The notes beneath the pieces were generated by a model, which was given only the letters and a program-made list of their open reading frames with translations, did no database searches and had not been told where the DNA came from. From NCBI GenBank assembly GCA_022865965.1, contig JALHTS010000213.1, positions 1-10,941 of the forward strand: a DNA stretch of 10,941 nt, in the 5' to 3' direction. Below, in pieces: positions 1 to 6,080 of this stretch. Source of the stretch: Ignavibacteriaceae bacterium. GTDB taxonomy: Bacteria; Bacteroidota; Ignavibacteria; Ignavibacteriales; Ignavibacteriaceae. Every line of letters starts with the position of its first letter. Position 1 is the first letter of the stretch. The position numbers and the translations under genes were made by a program.

Positions 1-478
1 ATTTTTTCTTGTCGTTGAAGAAGAAGGTACCGATAATTTTGGTAACAGGAATAATGCAAACGGTAAGCTTGAAGCACTCTTGAATGCTGATAATGCAATT
101 GGCGAAGTATTAGAGTTTATGAAAAACAACCCAAATACATTACTTGTAACAGCCGCAGATAGTGAGGCAGGTGGACTTGAAGTAAGTGGTTATGAAGTCG
201 CAAAACTTGATCTAAATGAACCTCTTCCCGCAACCGATGCAAACGGTGCACCGATGGATGGAAGAGATGGATCGAACACTCTGCCCTTTATGACTGCCCC
301 GGATAAGTACGGAAAAAGTTTTCCATTTGGGATTGTTTGGTCTTGCTTCGGTGATGTAACGGGTTCAGTAGTTGCACGCGCTCACGGTTTAAACGCAGAA
401 CAAATGAAAGGAAAAATTGATAACACAGATATTTATCGTTATATGTATTTAACTTTATTTGGAGTTTGGCTGGACTAG
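1..478 (+). CDS. Alkaline phosphatase family protein, C-terminal part (5' truncated by window edge)
   Basis: The frame is open from base 2 to the TAG at 476-478, so the gene begins upstream of the window. The TTG at 80 is an internal leucine codon, not a start. About 158 residues are visible. The beginning (FFLVVEEEGTDNFGN) aligns in pattern with the PhoA metal-site stretch (FFLxVEG...D), followed by NTLLVTAADSEAGG, which matches the TADH region, and then a TGSVVARAHG segment that matches the HTG region. Family role: metal-dependent hydrolysis of phosphomonoesters, usually periplasmic or extracellular, for phosphate scavenging. The carboxylates are kept (the E of VEE, the D of GTD, the D of AADS), but the three positions that are histidine zinc ligands in E. 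coli PhoA read Asn/Gly, Ser and Val. This suggests a divergent subfamily with different metal chemistry. The signal peptide and nucleophile serine region lie outside the window. Family assignment is good; activity is unproven. Confidence 0.8.
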   Translation, partial: FFLVVEEEGTDNFGNRNNANGKLEALLNADNAIGEVLEFMKNNPNTLLVTAADSEAGGLEVSGYEVAKLDLNEPLPATDANGAPMDGRDGSNTLPFMTAPDKYGKSFPFGIVWSCFGDVTGSVVARAHGLNAEQMKGKIDNTDIYRYMYLTLFGVWLD

Positions 479-490
479 TATTTAAAAGTA

Positions 491-513
491 AGAGAGGGCT
501 TTATGCCCTCTCT
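491..513. terminator. Hairpin between convergent genes, probable bidirectional terminator
   Basis: A perfect 9-bp stem (AGAGAGGGC / GCCCTCTCT) with the 5-nt loop TTTAT lies 12 nt after the phosphatase stop and 15 nt after the stop of the convergent peroxiredoxin gene. Read on the minus strand it is followed by a T-rich run (TACTTTTAAATA). On the plus strand it is followed by ATTATAAG, a weak U-tract. It most likely ends transcription from both sides, more convincingly for the minus-strand gene. Confidence 0.7.
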
Positions 514-528
514 ATTATAAGAACTAAA

Positions 529-1185
529 TCACTTTAAATCTTTATACTTAAACCACCAATCAAATCCTTCTTCTTTTTTTCTTTCCTCAATTAATGCCAT
601 ATCTTTTGGCGGAGGAATAATAACTTTAGCACCAATTAATTCATTGTTCGGCCAGTTCTCGGGCATCGCAACTTTTTTATCATCAGAAATTTGAAGAGCC
701 TTTAGTGCACGAAGTACTTCATCAATTTGTCTTCCAATTTCCTGAGGATAGTAAATCATCAATCTTACTTTTCCTTCAGTATCAATTATAAATACTGCAC
801 GAACTGTGTTTGTTGCTTTGCCGGGATGAACCATACCAAACTGCATTGCAACACTTCCCATATCATCTGCAATAATCGGGAATGGTATATCAACTTTTAG
901 ATTATCTTTTATCCATTCAACCCATTTAATGTGAGAAAACACCTGATCAATTGACAAGCCAATTAGTTCAGCATTTAATTTTTTGAACTGGTCATTTCTC
1001 TTTGCAAATGCTACAAACTCGGTTGTGCATACAGGTGTAAAGTCGGCTGGATGACTGAATAAAACTATCCACTTACCTTTATAATCGCCTGGAATTTTTT
1101 TAACACCGTGTGTTGTTTGAACTTCAAGATTTGGCATCACTTCACCAAGAAGAGGAATGCCTTTCTTTTCTGTTGTTTCCATCAT
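529..1185 (-). CDS. 1-Cys peroxiredoxin (AhpC/TSA, Prx6-type)
   Basis: 218 residues, the usual size for Prx6-type peroxiredoxins. These cytoplasmic enzymes reduce hydrogen peroxide and organic hydroperoxides. The catalytic signature is P46-x3-T50-x2-C53 ([12 protein letters not shown]), with the supporting arginines R129 (TVRAVF) and R152. C53 is the only cysteine in the protein, so any resolving thiol must come from another molecule. The C-terminus carries a DWWF motif (209-212), typical of the long archaeal-type Prx6 group. In that group I recall cysteines flanking this motif; here the flanks are Phe and Lys. The start is ATG at 1185; a second ATG follows directly, and the ribosome site GAAAGG lies 5 nt upstream of the first. 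It is convergent with the phosphatase gene and divergent from the EVE-domain gene. No regulator is encoded nearby, so oxidative-stress control cannot be judged here. Confidence 0.93.
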   Translation of the reverse strand: MMETTEKKGIPLLGEVMPNLEVQTTHGVKKIPGDYKGKWIVLFSHPADFTPVCTTEFVAFAKRNDQFKKLNAELIGLSIDQVFSHIKWVEWIKDNLKVDIPFPIIADDMGSVAMQFGMVHPGKATNTVRAVFIIDTEGKVRLMIYYPQEIGRQIDEVLRALKALQISDDKKVAMPENWPNNELIGAKVIIPPPKDMALIEERKKEEGFDWWFKYKDLK

Positions 1186-1357
1186 ATTTACCTTTCAATT
1201 AATTTTATTTTTAATTTATATGTGGTAAGATTCTAATATTATGAAAACGATTCTTAAATCTTTTGTTTTTTATTCACTTATTTTTGAGGGATGAAATAAC
1301 GAAAAATATTCTGAAATAATTAACCTGTGACAATCATTTTTATTTAACGGAGTCCAG
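1186..1357. promoter_or_regulatory. Divergent intergenic region carrying the promoters of the peroxiredoxin and EVE-domain genes
   Basis: 172 bp of strongly AT-rich DNA lies between two gene starts that point away from each other, so it must hold both 5' regions. The minus-side ribosome site (AAAGG, revcomp of 1191-1195) and the plus-side ribosome site (ACGGAG, 1347-1352) are visible. I found no convincing -35/-10 pair or TAnnTTTG box, and no inverted repeat that would mark an operator. Confidence 0.5.
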
Positions 1358-1831
1358 ATGTCCAAAAAATACTGGCTTATAAAATCAGAACCAGAAGTAT
1401 TTTCTTTTAAGGATTTACAAAAAAGCAAAGGTCAGACAACTTTCTGGGATGGAGTTAGAAATTACCAAGCAAGAAATTTTCTACGTGATGAAATGAAAAA
1501 AGATGACAAAGTTTTATTTTATCATAGCAACTCTGATTTACTTGCAATAATGGGAATCTGTGAAGTTGTTAAAAAAGGATATCCCGATCACACACAATTT
1601 GATCCTGATAATGATCATTATGATCCAAAAGCTGACCCCAAAAATCCAACCTGGATAATGGTTGATGTAAAATTTGTTAGAGAATTTAAAACTCCTGTAA
1701 CACTTGATGCTATTAAATTAAATTCAAAACTGAAGAATATGAGATTGATAGCACGTGGAAATCGTTTGTCCGTTATGCCAGTAACAAAAGTTGAGTTTGA
1801 TGAGATTGAAAAAATGGGAGACTCAATATAA
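1358..1831 (+). CDS. EVE domain-containing protein (ThyN1-like)
   Basis: 157 residues, almost exactly one EVE domain (PUA-like fold). Family hallmarks are visible: YWLIKSEP at 5-12, the W30-D-G-V-R-N-Y-Q-A-R39 block, FYHS at 54-57, the YPDHTQFDP segment, and the C-terminal LSVMPV stretch. EVE domains form an aromatic cage that binds modified bases or nucleosides in DNA or RNA; stand-alone bacterial members have been linked to modified-DNA recognition and RNA modification, but the ligand of this one cannot be read from sequence. The start is ATG at 1358 with a GGAG ribosome site 5-6 nt upstream. The tRNA-Ala gene begins 6 nt after the stop, with no terminator between, so the two are very probably on one transcript. 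Family call is firm; biological role is open. Confidence 0.92.
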   Translation: MSKKYWLIKSEPEVFSFKDLQKSKGQTTFWDGVRNYQARNFLRDEMKKDDKVLFYHSNSDLLAIMGICEVVKKGYPDHTQFDPDNDHYDPKADPKNPTWIMVDVKFVREFKTPVTLDAIKLNSKLKNMRLIARGNRLSVMPVTKVEFDEIEKMGDSI

Positions 1832-1837
1832 AAACTA

Positions 1838-1910
1838 GGGGCTGTAGCTCAGTTGGGAGAGCGGTTCGTTCGCAACGAACAGGTCGTCGGTTCGATCCCG
1901 ATCAGCTCCA
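1838..1910 (+). tRNA. tRNA-Ala, anticodon CGC
   Basis: A complete 73-nt cloverleaf. The acceptor stem GGGGCTG (1838-1844) pairs with CAGCTCC (1903-1909), including a G3:U70 wobble, the classical alanine identity element. The D stem is GCTC/GAGC. The anticodon stem is GTTCG/CGAAC (1864-1868 and 1876-1880) with loop TTCGCAA, giving anticodon CGC at 1871-1873. The T stem is GTCGG/CCGAT with loop TTCGATC. The discriminator is A1910; the next bases are CAAA, so CCA is not encoded and must be added enzymatically. It decodes the alanine codon GCG. It is probably released from the EVE-gene mRNA by RNase P. Confidence 0.97.
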
Positions 1911-1954
1911 CAAAATATTATACTTATTTCTTTCCGGCTTAAGCTGACGAACAA
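1911..1954. other. Short spacer between tRNA-Ala and the convergent rmuC remnant
   Basis: 44 bp containing the palindrome GCTTAAGC (near 1937-1944), which has no loop and is not a convincing terminator, plus a T-rich stretch right after the tRNA (ATTATACTTATTTCTTT) that could help end the tRNA transcript. No duplicate of the tRNA 3' end was found, so there is no sign of an attachment site. Confidence 0.4.
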
Positions 1955-2290
1955 TCATTCATTATCCAATAAATTATTTTCATCATCAACATTAGCACGA
2001 TTAAGAATACCTGGCGGCAATGATTTACTGGCTTTTGCTCCAAGCTTTTTAATTTTCTCAGAACGGTTAATCAAATTTCCCCTTCCTTCAGAAAGCTTGT
2101 TCATTGCTTTGTCGTAATTATCTTTAACTGAAATTAAACCTTTACCCACTGTTAGCAGATCCTCAACGAACGCTGTGAACTTATCGAGCATATCTCCACT
2201 TTGTTTTGCTATTTCCATTGCATTCCTGTTTTGCTTTTCCTGTCTCCAGATGTTTGAAACTGTTCGAAGTGTTGCAAGCAATGTTGAGGG
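1955..2290 (-). pseudogene. rmuC: rmuC 3' remnant (DNA recombination protein RmuC, N-terminus and most of the core missing)
   Basis: The reading frame PSTLLATLRTVSNIWRQEKQ... is the highly conserved end of the RmuC core, followed by a typical RmuC tail (NAMEIAKQ, KFTAFVEDL, NKLSEGRGNLINR, LGAKASKSLP). In this frame a TAA stop sits directly upstream (2291-2293), so only about 111 codons remain of a protein normally around 300-500 residues, and the nuclease-like core before PST is absent. A TTG at 2281 could open a 108-residue ORF, but no ribosome site precedes it. RmuC limits recombination at inverted repeats in E. coli. The remnant begins 31 nt past the stop of the Rad50-like gene on the same strand. 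Most simply, the front of rmuC was lost when the upstream cassette arrived. A functional short protein cannot be excluded, and neither can a contig chimera. Confidence 0.85.
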
Positions 2291-2321
2291 TTAATAATTT
2301 AATTGTTAAAGTGAATAGCTA

Positions 2322-4949
2322 TTAATCAAAGGAAAACTCCTTAAAGTCACCAGTCATATTGTTTCCAATTTCTTTGATTAAATCACGGATATGGTCATCC
2401 ATAGTAAAATACATGATTTGCCAGCCATTATTAGCAAGATCAAAAAGTGTATTAACTAGTACGCGTCTTTTTATATAATCAGAATGTTGAAATGCATCGT
2501 CAAGTATTAGAAAGGCACTGTCTTGTTTCAACAACCTCTGCAGAAATCCGATTCTTAAAGCAAGCATTATTTGCTCTTTCGCTCCTGTGCTCAAGTCCTT
2601 AAGTAAGAAATTGTCATAATCATCTGAAACAGAAATACCAGCCTCTTCAAAAGATAATTTTTTGTATTTACCGGTTAGAGTAAAGAGAAGCATACTAACC
2701 TCTTCAGAATTCAATCCATCTGTTAGTTTTACATCTTCTTCTTGTTGGAATTCTTCAATTGTTTCATAAACTAATTTTCCTGAAATTATTTTTGCCTCAA
2801 TTTCTGCAATTTCTTTTTGAACCTCTTCTTTTTTCATATATAATCTGTCAATTAAATCATTCCAATTTGTAGTAATATCCGAGTCTGTAATCGAACAGAT
2901 ATTTGCTTTAAGATTTGAAAGTCTAGTCCCTTCTTCTTTAACTTTCTCTTCAAGTATTTTCAATTCAATTTCAACTTGATCAAGTTCTGATTGTTTAAAT
3001 TCTATCCCCGGATTCTCCTTTACGTAATCGGTTTCAGATATACCTAAACCCCTCAATTCACCTCGTTTATCCTTAATCTGATTTAGAATATCAATCCTTA
3101 ATTTTTCAAATTTATAAACTCGACCATTCCAGTCAGAGTCTGATAATTCTTCTTCTGCAATCTTCTTAAATTCAGTCTCAATTTTAGGCTTTAATTTTTT
3201 CAAACGATCTTCCAAATCCTGTAACTCATTATTCTTTTCAACTTCTTGGGTTCGTAATCCTCTCAATCTGGCTAATTCAGTTTCTATTTTTTCAAGTTCG
3301 CTTTTATTGAACTTTACATCCGAATCTTTTAATTCATATTCTGATTCTTCTACTTCGAGTTTTGCTAATTTTTCTCTAATTAGCTGGCACTCATCCAATA
3401 TTATTTTTCTCTTTTTCTTATGTTCAGAGATGATTTCGATCCAACTTGATTCTATTGAATAATCAATTTTAAGCCTTTTAAAACCTTCTTCAATTGAACG
3501 TCTGCTACTTTCAACCTGAATATCTAAGCGATTCAAATCATTTTGATGTACTTCCTGTTGATTAAAGTTTTTTTCTTGTTCGCTCAAGAGAGATTCCAAT
3601 TGTGTTAAATCCTTAAGTTCAATGTTAAATCGTTTCTTGAATTCATTGCTTATGCTTTCGAATTCCTGAGACTGTTTATAAACAGTCATTGATTTTTTGT
3701 ATTTTATTAAATAGAATGCAGCTGAAAGTACTGCCAACAATATCAAGGTTATCCCAATTATTTTTTGATCAAATAAGATAGATATCAACGCAAATATTAC
3801 AATTATAATTGCAATGAATAATAGCGAAGATGTTATCTTTTCCACGGCCTTCGGTGTGGTTAGAAACTTGTTATAATTTTCTTTAGCAGATTTAAGCCAA
3901 TTATAATCTTTTGATTTATCCTTCAATTTCCTTACAAATTCAGATTTACTCTTTTGTTCTTCCCTATTATTGTAATAACCTGAAATACACTGCTCAATTC
4001 TACTAAGCTCCTCTTCTGGAATTGCCTCTAATTCCTCTTTTTTATTTTTCAATTCCGTTGAGAGATTATATGCTTGATATCTTTTTGCCTTTAAAAGTTT
4101 TTCCCGATTATTTTCTAATTCGGGTAATTTTATTGTTTTTCTTTTAATTTCTTCTAATTCATTCTTGAGAATATCATATTTCATTCTTTCTTCATTATAG
4201 AATGTAACCAAGTCTTTTATTTCATTGATTACATCCTCTGGAATTTTCTTTACATTGTTTTCCAGTTCGTCGATCTCAAGAGACAATACAAATGCTTTAT
4301 GTCTCTTTGCTTTAAGCAATAACTCACTTTTTTGTTTCCAAATTTCTTCTTTCAGTTTTAAATCCTTTAATTCGCCCTGTTCGTATTCGCTCGTAAACTG
4401 CTTTATTACTTCATTAATACGATTATGTTCACCATTTTTAGCATGATATTCTTTACCTTCACCTTGATTTTTTATGTCTAACTCAGAATCTGTGATGGCT
4501 GCTCCTTTGACCGTTGAAGAAATTTTTTTTGCTATTGAATCAAAGATTCTTCGAGGGGATAAAATATCTTTTATAATATCTTTATTAATACCCGCTTCTT
4601 CTTTCACTATCTCTGTTTCGCCCTCTTTAACTACCAGCAACTTTACAAGAGTCGTTGGTAAACCACGCGGGTCTTTTTCTAAATAATCTTCTAATTTCTT
4701 GCCTTTGCCCGTTACAAAATCTACTGGTCTGTTGTTTAAACCACTTACAGTAACTTTACCGTTTCCAAGTTCTCTTAGATAGCCCCAGTTGTTTTTACCT
4801 TTAAATAAACAGCGAATTATAAATTCTACAAGAAATGACTTTCCCCTTTCATTTTTACTATAAATAAGATTTAACAAACTCATATCCTGATTAAACTCCC
4901 GGATTGGCCCACAGTTTTTAACGGATATTTTTTCGATTTTAATACCCAT
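2322..4949 (-). CDS. SbcC/Rad50-like ATPase of YhaN type with central membrane hairpin
   Basis: 875 residues from ATG 4949. A TTG 12 nt further upstream is possible, but the GGAGAA ribosome site (4954-4959) points to this ATG. Layout: an N-terminal ABC/SMC-type half with Walker A S31-KNERG-K37-S38 and an adjoining ~60-residue lobe; a long coiled coil from about 190 to 760; two hydrophobic helices at about 376-393 and 397-415; and a C-terminal half with signature L786-STG-A-K-E-Q, Walker B FLILDD (813-818) and a D-loop-like QHSD. There is no CxxC zinc hook (four cysteines, none paired). Coiled coil broken by a membrane hairpin is the plan of YhaN, partner of the YhaO nuclease. Predicted role: ATP-driven opening of DNA ends or hairpins for the adjacent nuclease, possibly at the membrane. 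It starts 1 nt after the nuclease stop (translational coupling). Walker A begins with Ser where Gly is usual. True substrate unknown. Confidence 0.85.
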   Translation of the reverse strand: MGIKIEKISVKNCGPIREFNQDMSLLNLIYSKNERGKSFLVEFIIRCLFKGKNNWGYLRELGNGKVTVSGLNNRPVDFVTGKGKKLEDYLEKDPRGLPTTLVKLLVVKEGETEIVKEEAGINKDIIKDILSPRRIFDSIAKKISSTVKGAAITDSELDIKNQGEGKEYHAKNGEHNRINEVIKQFTSEYEQGELKDLKLKEEIWKQKSELLLKAKRHKAFVLSLEIDELENNVKKIPEDVINEIKDLVTFYNEERMKYDILKNELEEIKRKTIKLPELENNREKLLKAKRYQAYNLSTELKNKKEELEAIPEEELSRIEQCISGYYNNREEQKSKSEFVRKLKDKSKDYNWLKSAKENYNKFLTTPKAVEKITSSLLFIAIIIVIFALISILFDQKIIGITLILLAVLSAAFYLIKYKKSMTVYKQSQEFESISNEFKKRFNIELKDLTQLESLLSEQEKNFNQQEVHQNDLNRLDIQVESSRRSIEEGFKRLKIDYSIESSWIEIISEHKKKRKIILDECQLIREKLAKLEVEESEYELKDSDVKFNKSELEKIETELARLRGLRTQEVEKNNELQDLEDRLKKLKPKIETEFKKIAEEELSDSDWNGRVYKFEKLRIDILNQIKDKRGELRGLGISETDYVKENPGIEFKQSELDQVEIELKILEEKVKEEGTRLSNLKANICSITDSDITTNWNDLIDRLYMKKEEVQKEIAEIEAKIISGKLVYETIEEFQQEEDVKLTDGLNSEEVSMLLFTLTGKYKKLSFEEAGISVSDDYDNFLLKDLSTGAKEQIMLALRIGFLQRLLKQDSAFLILDDAFQHSDYIKRRVLVNTLFDLANNGWQIMYFTMDDHIRDLIKEIGNNMTGDFKEFSFD

Positions 4950-4950
4950 T

Positions 4951-6006
4951 TTATTCTCCAAAAATTATTTCCATCGTTCCCTCTAAGATTTTATCTTTTA
5001 AAACTCCATAGCTTTGCAAACTCTCAATCTTCGCTTTAACCTTATTCAAGATAGAAATTCTTTCTTCATCTATATCTTTCAATATTTGAATCGAAGACAG
5101 GTCAAGTGCATCTGGGTCATATAAATGAATACAACGTTCTTTAAGGTGAGCAATAATAAAATTTTTGAGGGCATCTAAATTTCTTGTGAATCCCATAAAT
5201 CTTAATCTAAGTTTTACTCGGTCGAATTCTTCTGGGGTTAGTTGCCATCTTGTAATCATCTGTTCTATTTTGTTTTTTAATACCTCAGTTTCATCTTCAA
5301 TAGGAAGGTTAAGCACAGACTCGATAAAATATATTACATCGGTTTGAATCAGTGGTGTTTCAATACTATTAATAATTGTATCATAAATAATAAATTTTCT
5401 TTTCCCTGTTTCGGTTATATCTAGTCCACAGGGTGAGCCAGGATAAATAACTTTCCCATGTTCAGATTGCTTATGGATATGCCCAAGTATGACTCTGAGA
5501 GGATTATATTTATTTATTGTTTTACTTGAAACTGGCATGTAGAAACCAGGTTCATAAGGATTCATCTGTCGATTTGCAGTAATATAATCACCATGCCCTA
5601 TTAGGAGCCATCTATCAGGTATCTCATTACTATGGATATACTCTGTCAAAACTTCATCCAGTGTTTTTGCTACAACATATGGTATAAATAAAATATTTAA
5701 TCCACCTATTTCTTTAATAAGAGGTTTATCAATTATCTCAAGATTACCTGCAGTAAAAAATCTTTTTTCAATTTCAGGATCGTGGTTACCAGGGATTACT
5801 GTTACACGGATGCCTTTATATTTCTCACAAAGTGAATTAAAATCATGATAATTAGAGAACTCTTTATTAAATGTATCCCCCGCGATTAATAGCTCATCGA
5901 TTTCTCTTTGTTTTATCTCTTTGAAAATATATTCAAGTGCATTATAACGTTCTGGTGTTTCGGCTTTTGTTTTTAAATGAATATCTGCTGTGATTGCAAT
6001 TTTCAT
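4951..6006 (-). CDS. SbcD/Mre11-like metallophosphoesterase nuclease (YhaO type)
   Basis: 351 residues with the complete five-motif calcineurin-like phosphoesterase site: D8-x-H10 (TADIH), G43-D44 (IAGDTFNK), G73-N74-H75-D76 (PGNHD), G137-H138-G-D (GHGD) and G175-H176-I-H178 (GHIH). After residue ~190 comes GKVIYPGSPCGLD, the SbcD/Mre11-type segment after the last motif, and then a ~150-residue capping region of no recognisable fold. Family role: Mn-dependent exo/endonuclease at DNA ends or hairpins, working with a Rad50-like ATPase, which is the next gene. Start: ATG at 6006 overlaps the stop of a 20-codon ORF (TAATG), and its own ribosome site is weak (AAGAG, 9 nt away), so translation is probably coupled. 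An in-frame TAA at 6019-6021 rules out a longer N-terminus. All metal ligands are present, so it should be active. Whether it is called SbcD or YhaO depends on its partner, which is YhaN-like. Confidence 0.9.
   Translation of the reverse strand: MKIAITADIHLKTKAETPERYNALEYIFKEIKQREIDELLIAGDTFNKEFSNYHDFNSLCEKYKGIRVTVIPGNHDPEIEKRFFTAGNLEIIDKPLIKEIGGLNILFIPYVVAKTLDEVLTEYIHSNEIPDRWLLIGHGDYITANRQMNPYEPGFYMPVSSKTINKYNPLRVILGHIHKQSEHGKVIYPGSPCGLDITETGKRKFIIYDTIINSIETPLIQTDVIYFIESVLNLPIEDETEVLKNKIEQMITRWQLTPEEFDRVKLRLRFMGFTRNLDALKNFIIAHLKERCIHLYDPDALDLSSIQILKDIDEERISILNKVKAKIESLQSYGVLKDKILEGTMEIIFGE
4954..4959 (-). promoter_or_regulatory. Ribosome binding site that fixes the start of the YhaN-like gene
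   Basis: GGAGAA on the minus strand, embedded in the last two sense codons (Gly-Glu) of the nuclease gene, lies 4 nt before ATG 4949. It overlaps the alternative TTG start, so the TTG version would have no upstream ribosome site. Confidence 0.75.
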
Positions 6007-6068
6007 TATATAAATCTCTTAATATCTTTAACAATTGCACCTGCGCTGAATATGTAATTTATTTCCAT
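6006..6068 (-). CDS. 20-codon ORF translationally coupled to the nuclease gene
   Basis: ATG 6068 to TAA 6006-6008 encodes 20 residues beginning MEINYIFSAGAIVKD and ending KRFI: an aliphatic first half and a basic end. An exceptionally clear ribosome site, AAAGGAAA (6075-6082), sits 6 nt upstream and overlaps the hutH stop codon. The stop overlaps the nuclease start as TAATG. Either the peptide is a genuine small protein, perhaps membrane-binding, or the ORF simply delivers ribosomes from hutH to the poorly initiated nuclease gene. No known family is recognised. A third possibility is a remnant of a displaced gene's start. The translation signal is strong; a peptide function is speculative. 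Confidence 0.5.
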   Translation of the reverse strand: MEINYIFSAGAIVKDIKRFI

Positions 6069-6080
6069 TTTCTATTTCCT

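Noticed and set aside
80..478. A separate small gene starting at TTG 80
   Set aside because: The frame is open back to base 2, and the preceding residues complete the alkaline phosphatase metal-site motif, so it is the tail of a longer gene.
1931..1950. Terminator at the GCTTAAGC palindrome after the tRNA
   Set aside because: The palindrome has no loop and no following T-run on either strand, so it would not form a stable terminator hairpin.
4225..4686. Two plus-strand frames antisense to the Rad50-like gene
   Set aside because: Serine/phenylalanine-rich composition typical of the complement of Glu/Lys-rich coiled coil; no ribosome site or family pattern.
2322..4949. Zinc hook (CxxC) in the coiled coil
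   Set aside because: Only four isolated cysteines occur (C13 and those in QCISG, DECQL, NICSI); none form a CxxC pair.
4950..4961. TTG 4961 as start of the Rad50-like gene
   Set aside because: The ribosome site GGAGAA overlaps that codon and is correctly spaced for ATG 4949 instead.
1838..6006. Genomic island integrated at the tRNA-Ala 3' end
   Set aside because: I looked for a second copy of the T-arm/acceptor sequence (GGTTCGATCCCGATCAGC) near the far border and elsewhere and found none; there is no integrase gene.
6006..6068. The 20-codon ORF as an N-terminal extension of the nuclease
   Set aside because: It is in a different frame, and an in-frame TAA (6019-6021) stands five codons before the nuclease ATG.
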